This document shows, one piece after another, positions 58,301-64,000 of a DNA stretch of 64,000 nt. A program made the translations under genes and the position numbers. Origin of the DNA: Parelaphostrongylus tenuis (Eukaryota; Nematoda; Chromadorea; Rhabditida; Metastrongylidae); NCBI GenBank assembly GCA_019055375.1, contig JAHQIW010005383.1, positions 1 to 64,000 on the forward strand, given 5' to 3'. Position 1 is the first letter of the stretch, and every line of letters begins with the position of its first letter. A model generated the notes under the pieces. That model saw nothing but the letters and a program-made list of their open reading frames with translations. It had not been told where the DNA came from and did no database searches.

Positions 58301-60028
58301 CAATTCACATACAGCCAGAAATAATTTCGCTTTCCTTTACACAAGTATATCTGTTCTAATAACATAAGAATATACTGAACTACATGAATCAATGAAAAGA
58401 GAGAATACCTGCCATCATACTCACCTCTTTAGCTGTAATTCTCCTTTCATCATCGACTGTCAGCATACGAACTACAAGATCGCGTGCCTGCTCGGAAATT
58501 CGATTCAAAGATGGGCTCGTCAGCTTAATTTCAATCACAACAGTCATACTAGAAGATGTAGGAGAGTTTAGTACAAGAATGCTTCCACCAAGTGCGCTAG
58601 AGACTGAGATACGTCTTGTTACGTTAACTATACTTTTCAACAATATTAGAATGAGATATCTTCTAACGCCCTGATAAAGTGTTCTCAGCAGGCTAGAACT
58701 GCGTTACAATTATTCTCTTTTGAAATATGTGAGGATTCCAAAGTTTGACAGTGAAACATAGTAGTGCATCAATTCAGGCAAATTTGTGAATTCTGACCAA
58801 TATATTATAGTGATAATTCATCGAAAAAGGCGTCAGAGTATTACTTCACTTTTTTTCTTTCTGATGAACAATGCTTAACGCATTAGATGTAAAGATCAAG
58901 ATGACAGAGCACGTCAAGCTTTGTTCTAGAGGTGATTTTGAAAAACTCCAGGCAGAAATAAGTTTCTTATTGTTTGAGTCTGGATCTGTACATTAAGTAT
59001 CGCATGGTAACTGAGGAGTTTAAGAAGGGACTGTTGCAGTGTTATCAAGGATAAAAATTAAACCCAAAAAGCGGTTATTTTTCATGTCATAAACTCATTA
59101 AGAAGGTATCTGAATACCATGTAACGTCCAAACTTGATCTCATCGTACACTGAGCTTGGTGAACTTCCAAAAGGCAACCTGCCAGAGAGCAACAAATGTA
59201 GCACTACTCCTGTACTCCAAATATCTGCTGCTGTCCCTAAACGTTACACATAGTGTTCATGAGAAAATGCTCAGCAAGAATATTGCTTAGATCTGCAGAA
59301 AATACAATGAGTGATTTGGACAATTCTAAAAGTCTTCGTTACTACTTCAAAATTAGTATTGGGCGTTTTGAGAGCGTAAAGAACTCACTCAAGAAAATAT
59401 ACATACAAGTAGTTTTTACTATTCCACCCTCTCTATACCAAATATCACTATTCCATTTTTTCTCGTCGCCCAGAAATTTCAGTTCTTTGTCACAAATACC
59501 AGCTCTATTTTTGAACCTTTCATAACAGTAACGACCAATGAAGACAAATTGAAACGATATATATATATTACTTACGTACCATATTCTTTACCAAAAATAA
59601 CTTCTGGAGCCATGAACTGTGCAACACCGACCCGTCCTGAATGATTATAATTATGCATGTCTGTCTGTTAACGATCAAATCAAATTTACACTATGGCTAA
59701 CGTGAGCAAAAAATTGTACGAAAGTGATTTAAAAATCAACTGGTTCAATTTTCTATTCGTCAGACAAGTCTCGTACTCTTTCAAGACGAAACTTTAGTAA
59801 ATAGCAGAAAAACTGCACAAAATGCGTGGAGAAGTTATATGTTAATAAATGGAGAATGAATAAACTATCAACTTCGCAAAATTTTAAAGAAGTTACTTAG
59901 TGTCATCGAAGCATTCTGCTATCACCTTTAGGAACACAGACGTACCTCCATCAAATTTCGTTTTTGATTCTGCTATTTTCACGGCAACACCAAATCCGCA
60001 TAGCTTCAAAGGCGCTGAGTTGTCTCTA
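43129..60028 (-). CDS. lin-2: CASK/LIN-2 MAGUK scaffold, 23 exons, 5' end outside window
   Basis: Gene span on the minus strand; the individual exons are listed separately. CASK/LIN-2 is a multidomain scaffold that, with LIN-7 and LIN-10, localises receptors and presynaptic proteins at cell junctions (family knowledge). Domains seen in order are: C-terminal half of the CaM-kinase-like domain (residue triplet GFG replaces DFG, then MAPEV), CaM-binding helix ([11 protein letters not shown]), two L27 domains, PDZ ([16 protein letters not shown]), SH3 ([18 protein letters not shown]), hook ([10 protein letters not shown]), and guanylate kinase ([16 protein letters not shown]) ending PVSWVY-stop. 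The 23 exon lengths sum to 2365 nt, which is one leading base plus exactly 788 codons including the stop. The first roughly 150 residues of the kinase domain are missing. Introns run from about 55 bp to about 2 kb, and some hold SINE and RTE relics. Confidence 0.95.
43364..43435 (-). CDS. lin-2: lin-2/CASK exon: guanylate kinase core strand
   Basis: Encodes [20 protein letters not shown] and then GLQD, 24 codons in phase 0, matching the FVVFIAAP strand of CASK. Acceptor GGTTGAG, donor GTAAGT. Confidence 0.97.
43516..43604 (-). CDS. lin-2: lin-2/CASK exon: guanylate kinase
   Basis: Encodes [20 protein letters not shown] and then [13 protein letters not shown] and the ILDVEPQ strand are typical of the fold. 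Acceptor TTGCAG, donor GTACAA. The first two bases complete a serine codon from the previous exon. Confidence 0.97.
43690..43930 (+). repeat. Dispersed repeat R1 copy, just 5' of a lin-2 exon
   Basis: CATAGAAGTACTAGAAATCA, AATTTCTGGCTATAGCC and TTTCTCGGCGGACAGAGC match R1. It sits in the intron between the 43516 and 44763 exons. Confidence 0.58.
44620..44700 (-). repeat. Dispersed repeat R1 fragment
   Basis: Minus-strand view: CCTCATTCGTCAAGCAGGAA, CTTTTCATAGAAGTTTAGTA, ATCATTCGAAAGCTT. It is an inverted neighbour of the 43.7-kb copy. Confidence 0.5.
44763..44885 (-). CDS. lin-2: lin-2/CASK exon: guanylate kinase middle
   Basis: Encodes [20 protein letters not shown], then [33 protein letters not shown] and the EYLEYG region are the GMP-binding subdomain of MAGUK guanylate kinases. 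Acceptor TTACAG, donor GTATGT. Confidence 0.97.
44956..45082 (-). CDS. lin-2: lin-2/CASK exon: guanylate kinase P-loop region
   Basis: Encodes [20 protein letters not shown], then [20 protein letters not shown] and [13 protein letters not shown] is the CASK form of the guanylate kinase nucleotide loop. Family knowledge says this domain has lost catalysis and acts in protein binding. Acceptor TTCCAG, donor GTGTGT. Confidence 0.98.
45152..45255 (-). CDS. lin-2: lin-2/CASK exon: hook region
   Basis: Encodes [20 protein letters not shown] and then [14 protein letters not shown]. The basic stretch after MWF is the hook that in CASK binds protein 4.1. It is followed by the start of the guanylate kinase domain. 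Acceptor TTTTTTAG, donor GTGTGC; the next intron is only 69 bp. Confidence 0.96.
46105..46185 (-). repeat. Dispersed repeat R1 fragment
   Basis: The minus strand carries the GAACCTTTCATGGGAATGCT and AATAATCAATCCAAAGC words of R1. It lies in a lin-2 intron. Confidence 0.45.
46319..46487 (-). CDS. lin-2: lin-2/CASK exon: SH3 second half
   Basis: Encodes [20 protein letters not shown], then [20 protein letters not shown] and [16 protein letters not shown]. It carries the conserved SH3 WW pair and [11 protein letters not shown]. Acceptor TTATAG, donor GTACGT. Confidence 0.97.
46550..46699 (-). CDS. lin-2: lin-2/CASK exon: PDZ end and SH3 start
   Basis: Encodes [20 protein letters not shown] and then [20 protein letters not shown] and [20 protein letters not shown] is the first SH3 strand (ALYDY equivalent), and DDLIPC is typical of MAGUK SH3 domains. 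It is separated from the PDZ exon by an 81-bp intron. Acceptor ATTCAG, donor GTAAGG. Confidence 0.97.
46781..46884 (-). CDS. lin-2: lin-2/CASK exon: PDZ C-terminal part
   Basis: Encodes [20 protein letters not shown] and then [21 protein letters not shown] and the following helix are the most conserved part of PDZ domains. Acceptor CTTTAG, donor GTAAGC. Confidence 0.96.
47229..47292 (-). CDS. lin-2: lin-2/CASK exon: PDZ core
   Basis: Encodes [20 protein letters not shown] and then Q, the PDZ strand and the HGG turn, and is close to worm LIN-2 in wording. Acceptor TTTCAG, donor GTGACA. Confidence 0.94.
47362..47459 (-). CDS. lin-2: lin-2/CASK exon: PDZ start
   Basis: Encodes [20 protein letters not shown] and then [17 protein letters not shown]...PMGITLK contains the carboxylate-binding loop of the PDZ domain. 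Acceptor AAATAG, donor GTTTGT. The upstream intron holds a SINE copy. Confidence 0.94.
47695..47992 (-). repeat. tRNA-derived SINE, copy 4, in a lin-2 intron
   Basis: Minus-strand copy, same strand as lin-2, within the intron between the PDZ-start exon and the linker exon. The head has an eroded A box. The body and the GAGCGCGAGATCGAACCATC (+ strand view) region are clear. Confidence 0.8.
48420..48519 (-). CDS. lin-2: lin-2/CASK exon: L27-PDZ linker
   Basis: Encodes [20 protein letters not shown] and then [13 protein letters not shown], the variable linker ahead of the PDZ domain. SYLNG matches SPYLNGD in vertebrate CASK. Acceptor TTTTTCAG, donor GTTTCT. The last base joins GT of the next exon as glycine. 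Confidence 0.85.
48720..48925. repeat. Low-complexity TA/CATA tract in a lin-2 intron
   Basis: Alternating ATATAT, ACATAC and TTATTT words over about 200 bp. Confidence 0.9.
49017..49109 (-). CDS. lin-2: lin-2/CASK exon: end of second L27 domain
   Basis: Encodes [20 protein letters not shown] and then [17 protein letters not shown]...EVY is the conserved end of the CASK L27C domain, followed by an acidic and serine-rich linker. Acceptor TTTCAG, donor GTGCAC. Confidence 0.92.
49859..49942 (-). CDS. lin-2: lin-2/CASK exon: second L27 domain
   Basis: Encodes [20 protein letters not shown] and then LLHSNDMK, the start of the second L27 domain, which binds LIN-7 family proteins in CASK. Acceptor ATTTAG, donor GTGGGT, 28 codons in phase 0. 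Confidence 0.88.
50955..51030 (+). repeat. Possible tRNA-derived fragment
   Basis: AGTGGTAAATGATACAGC and GGTTCGATTCC sit at tRNA-like spacing with GCCGGA-like ends. No clean cloverleaf. Confidence 0.25.
51947..52021 (-). CDS. lin-2: lin-2/CASK exon: L27 domain helix
   Basis: Encodes [20 protein letters not shown] and then ALNRD. LYDRI continues the first L27 helix bundle (LLDLYDKI in vertebrate CASK). Acceptor TTTTCAG, donor GTGAGT, 25 codons in phase 0. Confidence 0.9.
52560..53020. other. GC-rich patch in a lin-2 intron
   Basis: CCTCCGGCGACGGGTAAAC, CATGCCGCGCGCACACTGCC and CGGGCGCCAACATGGGCGCC stand out from the AT-rich intron. Open frames on both strands follow from base composition. 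It may be a fragment of a GC-rich transposon, or an internal promoter. Confidence 0.3.
53677..53790 (-). CDS. lin-2: lin-2/CASK exon: first L27 domain
   Basis: Encodes [20 protein letters not shown] and then [18 protein letters not shown], a helical segment matching the N-terminal L27 domain used for heterodimerisation with other L27 proteins. Acceptor TTTTCAG, donor GTCTGT, phase 0 at both ends. Confidence 0.9.
54301..54377 (-). CDS. lin-2: lin-2/CASK exon: linker before L27
   Basis: Encodes [20 protein letters not shown] and then AGANK, the linker between the kinase and L27 domains. Acceptor TTTTTTAG, donor GTTAGA. The reading frame is fixed by the flanking exons. It is weakly conserved outside nematodes, so the call rests on phase and position. 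Confidence 0.8.
55300..55410. repeat. Low-complexity TA/CATA tract in a lin-2 intron
   Basis: ATATATATGCAC and TATATATATA words. Confidence 0.9.
55855..55930 (-). CDS. lin-2: lin-2/CASK exon after CaM-binding helix, possible GC donor
   Basis: Encodes [20 protein letters not shown] and then TENSSG, continuing the RKLK helix of the previous exon. The acceptor is TTTCAG. No GT donor gives the needed phase. CTTCAG|GCTAGA (a GC donor) gives 76 nt, exactly 25 codons plus one base, which joins GT of the next exon as glycine. An assembly error at the donor base is the alternative. Confidence 0.8.
56574..56650 (-). repeat. tRNA-like sequence in a lin-2 intron
   Basis: On the minus strand, GCCTCGGTGGTGTAGTAGTA resembles a tRNA 5' half with an A box, and CACAGGTTCAACTCCCG a T arm. 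The acceptor stem pairs for only about five bases and the T stem has mismatches. A tRNA pseudogene or SINE head is more likely than a working tRNA. Confidence 0.4.
57000..57602 (-). pseudogene. RTE-type retrotransposon C-terminal fragment
   Basis: The minus strand keeps an open frame [20 protein letters not shown], then [20 protein letters not shown], then [20 protein letters not shown]. This is the tail behind the RT domain of RTE elements. It is 5' truncated at about 57602 and ends in a GC-rich 3' region. It sits inside a lin-2 intron on the same strand and is much less decayed than the 32.4-kb relic. Confidence 0.88.
57864..57971 (-). CDS. lin-2: lin-2/CASK exon: CaM-binding autoregulatory region
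   Basis: Encodes [20 protein letters not shown] and then [16 protein letters not shown]. This is the end of the kinase fold and the amphipathic basic helix that binds Ca2+/calmodulin in CASK. Acceptor TTTTTTCAG, donor GTGTAA. The upstream intron holds little. The downstream intron (towards 55930) contains an RTE relic and a tRNA-like repeat. Confidence 0.92.
58425..58523 (-). CDS. lin-2: lin-2/CASK exon: kinase subdomain XI
   Basis: Encodes [20 protein letters not shown] and then [13 protein letters not shown], which holds the conserved RIT of subdomain XI. The donor is GTGAGT. The acceptor chosen is ATTAAG because it joins in phase and in alignment with GRYM of the previous exon. An alternative TTCTAG acceptor, giving 58548 as the exon edge, would add eight unexpected residues. 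Confidence 0.88.
59119..59237 (-). CDS. lin-2: lin-2/CASK exon: kinase subdomains IX-X
   Basis: Encodes [20 protein letters not shown] and then [19 protein letters not shown]. The DIW...GV motif is kinase subdomain IX. Acceptor GTTTAG, donor GTATTC. The exon starts by completing a glycine codon from the previous exon. Confidence 0.92.
59580..59636 (-). CDS. lin-2: lin-2/CASK exon: activation segment / APE
   Basis: Encodes [18 protein letters not shown], covering the end of the activation segment and the APE motif (kinase subdomain VIII). Acceptor ATTCAG, donor GTACGT. The split codons on both sides join in frame with the neighbouring exons. Confidence 0.93.
59946..60028 (-). CDS. lin-2: lin-2/CASK exon: kinase subdomain VII (GFG)
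   Basis: Encodes [20 protein letters not shown] and then SKTKFDGG. The DFG magnesium-binding motif is GFG, the signature substitution of CASK kinases. The acceptor is TTTCAG at the high-coordinate side and the donor GGTACGT at the low side. The first base completes a codon from an exon not seen in the window. Confidence 0.93.
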
Positions 60029-63000
60029 CTGAAACGAAACATACACAGAGTTAGAGGAAAAGCAAAATTTCGAAACGTCAAATATCATATAAAAGGCCAC
60101 TCCGAACTCCGCTTCTATAGTATTGTTTCAAATGAAAGAACGCCACAAATCTGGGAGTGTTTAAGGCTAGATTAATGTTGATGCAATGAATTCATCGCAA
60201 CGATAACGGAAGTAATGTTAATTTTACCTATTTGGAAACCTATTTGGAAACTTCTCAGACTCTCTATGAAGATTGTCTGTCACAAGGTATCACTGTTTTT
60301 AACAGCTTGATCATCGCAATTCGTGGATGGATGGTAGCATTACCTACTAAAATCGTATCACGGAAATTATTTAAAATTTCCCTTGTCCAGATCCTGGAGC
60401 ATCTTTTAGAAAATTCAGAAAATAACCCCGTGCTTTGCATTCATATTCTATACTTCTCATTATTTCGCGGTTCAGTTCTTCAATTCTTTTTAGTCGGTTT
60501 TATGTAAATTTATGTGCATGCTATTAGAAAAAAAGATGGAAGATAGAAACGAGCGCTAAATGCGACAAAATAACTTTGGGATCAACTTTACGGAAAAGTC
60601 TTGTATCTGATTTGGATGGAACATTTCTTCACTTCGCACCACCCTCTTTGTTGTTCAACGAATAATTCGGAGACTTAGAAACAACTAAACTGCTCTGAAG
60701 AAGGCAGCACAACCGAAACGTCAGCATTGGATCAGTGAATTAAATGGCATTCCGTATTAAATCGCATTCAATAAATCCTGCTAATAACAACTTCGCTTTT
60801 GTTTATCGTGAGGAACGCTGAGTTCTTCTTTTAGTTGTGATTATCGTTCCATAATGCTTCATAGGTATAACTGGAAACTTTAGGACTTCTATTGACTATA
60901 CCCTTCAGCTCTTTGGGTACAACAGGTCTACGGCGCTAGTGCCGCCTGGTCACGCACAACGAGAAGTCAGTCTATAATGGCGAGTCTTTTGCGATGCCAG
61001 CCATCGGAAAAGTCTGCTAGTTCGATCTCCTACCACGACACGCGCAGCAGATCATCTGATGTCCGATGTGGATTAGTATTGAGGATTCATCCATAACGTA
61101 AGTGATGTAGAAAAACGTTTAATTGCCTAAGATTTCACTACTTTCTGATTGGAAACGTAGGTCGTTTCTTTCGACAATGTTGTAAGAGTAGAATTCAGAA
61201 ATATACTTTCTATAGTGTATGAGTTTTCAAAAAAAATTTGAAATAGCGGATGCAGTCAGTTTTGCGGAACCTGTGCATAAATTCTGCTGTTACGCTGTGG
61301 AGCTACATTGCGTATTAAGAACTATGAGCGTAATTTTTTGTTATAATAAATACGCTTGTAGAAGTTTTTTAATACTAATGAACATTAAAAGACTGCACTG
61401 AGAAGTCGCTGAAGGAAACTGAACTAGCAACCTTTTTTTTGACGGCAGGCGCATCACAACCACTCAGCAATATGGATGCTTGCTGCCGCGTGCGGCGGCG
61501 GGGCAGGGCTAGCGCCGTGGGCTTGCCATGCTCAAAGGCTTAATAAGTCTTCCTTTGATTCTTGACCGCAGGATTTTAGGTTTTGGAGAAATTGTAAAAT
61601 GGAAGTTGGCTGATACTTTATGTTATAAGCGTGCTCACTGATTCGATTTCTCGTCTTGAGAGAACTAAGGGTCTTTTCGGGGTGGTTAGCAAGTCGCTAC
61701 CACACTTGCCTAGGCGAATAGCACTTCCACTGCGTTTCATCATTTTGTAAAATTTAGAACTCTTGTATGATAGAGAAGATTCGTTTGCCATATAATCGCA
61801 ACGCTATCATTATATAGTGATAGGTATCAAAAGCACACGATGAAATTTGTTTTCTCATTCACTGTGACAACCTTGATTTAATGTAATAACTGGAATGAAA
61901 TAACAACCAACTGGGAGTCAAAATTAATTGCACTATGCTCAAAACATGATAAGCTACAGTGAGTCTTCAATATTCGCCGATAATTCTATAATCAAAGTCA
62001 TGAATGAGATGAGAACTTGACAAACATATAGAACAAGACTTTACCATAGTAACAAATTAGTAGCTTTTTAAAGTGTTCATTTTCATTTTGCGCTTCATGC
62101 GGACTGAAATACTCAGTGAACTGAGAAATAACTCAAAAATCTGAAGTCGTAGAAGCGCTGCAACCATAGGCATGAACCGTACGTTGGGAAAGACCAGTGT
62201 GCTCTATTAGACGAAATATCAACTATTCAAACCGCTCTGTAGTTCCAAAATGCGACATGCAACAACAAATTACGTTCTGCATGGTAAGTAAAATCATTAC
62301 TGCTACAGTATAAAAGGTTACACCTTTTTCTTGGAACGTTCACGGGGTGAGTAACGTCTGTAAAGATAATGTGCATTTTGGATTTCCCGTCTCACATGCA
62401 CAAATTTCGACGCACAGGCTAATTAAGTGGCCTTAAATTTATCCTCAGTAAGTTTGCCTTTCTGCCATAAAAAATCCCGTTCCATAACAAGATAAAAACA
62501 ATCGAATTCAACGAAATAAAAGTTAAAAGATCAATTCGACTTGTCTTTACTGATACTAAATAAATAGTTATTTTGGTAGACTAAAAAACCGTGTTTAAGG
62601 GGGACACTCCAATAAAGAGCTAAGTTCACTGTGAGTTATGCTCTCGCGAATGCGTTGAGATTTTGATTTATAACCGGAAAAAAAAGCTTTCACAGCAAAC
62701 TGAGTTATGCTGTTTGAGGTTAAAAGGGTAATTTGGCTCGCGTGTGGAAGCCACAGAGATAATCAAGCATTTAACTGTCAGGGAACTAATGATAGTTATG
62801 GGAACGGGAGAGATAGATAATAATATCAAAATATGGCATTTCCTGAACTGGACGTGAATTATAGAGAGCAACGTTGCAGCTTTATGGCTCGATGAATATT
62901 TAGAAGGTCAACGAAAACGTTATGTAACCACTTTCAAGAGAGGTTACCATCGTTCTTCTCCCTAGATGGAAAATTATGAGAATAAGAGTCGATAACAACA

Positions 63001-63429
63001 GACTATTTGAAGAATCATTGAGTCCATCTAGCACTCCTAAAACCATAACTTTGGTGGGCTGTGTTTAACACTATGCTAGAGTCACATTTATAGCAAATTA
63101 AACTCATTCAAAAATGAATCACTTTTTTTTCTTTGCAAACGACGGAACGTACAATACAGCCTCCTCGATGCCATACTCGATATAACAACAAAAATCTCTT
63201 TCCGGCAAACTAAACGGTCGCAAAGAAATGAGGGTGACATAAATCAACATAATCGATGTGTACACGGTGCGAGAAAAAAGTTTTAGTCAATTGATATATC
63301 AATAGATAAAAAATACTGCAAAAACATATAACTTCATTCAATTGAAGGAATGATCACTTTGTTAGAGCAGCAACTACAACAATAAGTGAAAAAGTTTATA
63401 ACAAACTTTCAAATGGCTTCGTTTGGCCT
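60029..63429. other. No lin-2 exon recognised upstream of the GFG exon
   Basis: I looked on the minus strand for the kinase N-lobe and catalytic loop (HRDVKPH) and saw neither, so the 5' exons probably lie beyond this window. The stretch holds a hammerhead-like motif at 60691-60726, a GC-rich patch near 61450-61530 and otherwise AT-rich sequence. Confidence 0.5.
60691..60726 (+). ncRNA. Hammerhead-like motif, solitary
   Basis: Helix I TGCT/AGCA (60691-60694 with 60723-60726), core CTGAAGA at 60695-60701, weak helix II GG/CC, GAAACGTC with cleavage after C60722. It is the same type as the 29.0-kb motif, without a palindrome. Helix II decay suggests loss of activity. Confidence 0.42.
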
Positions 63430-64000
63430 CTATACATTTACGAGGGCGCTTGAGAAATATTAGAACGATTCCGAAACACGTTCCCACCGCGATTTCGTCC
63501 TATACTCGTGTCAAAAGCCGTTTTGAGCGCGTTTGACGGTAGTATAGCGAGTAGCTGAGACTTTCAGCTGCAGATGGACCCACACGGAGCAATCCACTGA
63601 ATTGAGATCCAATAAGTTTGACGGCCAAATGTCTTTGCTCCCGAAAACGTTGAAACTGCTCCTGACAGATAACAATCGTTGAGTAAGCCGAATGCGCAGG
63701 AGCTCAGCCCAGCTGAAGCGTAAATCCGTCGGCGCCGGTTGTGTTAAGTAGTCAATGGTCTGGTACGTGCCGTAAAACTTGATGCTGATAGCTATCGGCG
63801 TTGATTTTAATGTATATGTTGATAAAGACCAACGGCGTCTTTCCCGTGGCGCAAATGACGGCCCAGACCATCACCGGAGGCCGAGAAATGACTGCGAGAC
63901 ATGATGGTTCTTGCTACTGCGGACTTCTGCTGACCCTTCTTGGAAACATAATGTAAACATGATAACACCGCATCGGCGGTCAATTAGATTGATTTCTTTC
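63430..64000 (-). pseudogene. Mariner transposase relic, runs off the window
   Basis: The minus strand reads RPPVMVWAVICATGKTPLVF, then INIYIKINADSYQHQVLR, then FTLQLG with a stop before APAHSA. This is the middle of the transposase, where the second catalytic Asp (QQDGAPAH) should lie. That Asp position is altered and a stop follows it. The N-terminal part would lie beyond 64000. It resembles the 35.5-kb relic (PASVMV). Confidence 0.83.

Noticed and set aside
58524..58643. Extension of the lin-2 kinase exon to an upstream ATG
   Set aside because: The extra residues do not fit the kinase fold, and the shorter exon joins GRYM of the neighbour in exact phase.

Overview
The window looks like genomic DNA of a nematode, probably a strongylid (hookworm-like) worm. 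It is AT-rich, introns end in TTTCAG-type acceptors, the one gene I can name is closest to worm LIN-2, and the RTE-type retrotransposon relics are of the kind common in strongylid genomes. The species assignment is inference.

Main gene: the minus strand from 43129 to 60028 carries 23 exons of a CASK/LIN-2 membrane-associated guanylate kinase. They read in order CaM-kinase-like domain, CaM-binding helix, two L27 domains, PDZ, SH3, hook and guanylate-kinase domain. Their lengths sum to a clean reading frame of 787 residues plus stop. The N-terminal half of the kinase domain is not visible and probably lies beyond 64000. One intron appears to use a GC donor.

Second gene: the plus strand carries a gene I cannot identify. 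Four exons at 10688-10766, 13724-13893, 15570-15586 (17 nt) and 16938-17016 join in phase. Further exon candidates lie at 1-68, 2258-2373 and 3073-3105.

Mobile DNA: most of the remaining sequence is decayed transposable elements. There are at least four mariner/Tc1 relics (5.4, 30.2, 35.5 and 63.4 kb), two RTE-type retrotransposon relics (32.4-33.6 kb plus, 57.0-57.6 kb minus), a tRNA-derived SINE family (21.3, 33.6, 37.5 and 47.7 kb, and probably 24.2 kb), a second tRNA-like repeat as an inverted pair (12.74-13.16 kb), and an old dispersed repeat recognised by a CGCCGGACAG motif.

Hammerhead ribozymes: the most unusual content is a set of hammerhead self-cleaving ribozymes, found by reading the core CUGANGA...GAAA together with a compensating helix I. 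Family A has near-identical motifs at 7401, 28091 (minus) and 28651; the last two sit in a large palindrome with a 15-bp target duplication. Family B at 20739-20786 (minus) is complete and lies in a 272-bp unit bounded by 80-bp direct repeats, like a retrozyme. A decayed relative of family A is at 19.77 kb in another palindrome. A CUGAWGA-GGC...GCC-GAAAC type occurs at 25.2, 29.0 (twice, in a palindrome with a 12-bp target duplication) and 60.7 kb, with a dead copy at 26.2 kb. This suggests a population of small ribozyme-bearing, Penelope-like or retrozyme-like non-autonomous retroelements.

All exon boundaries come from reading the sequence by eye. No homology search was run.
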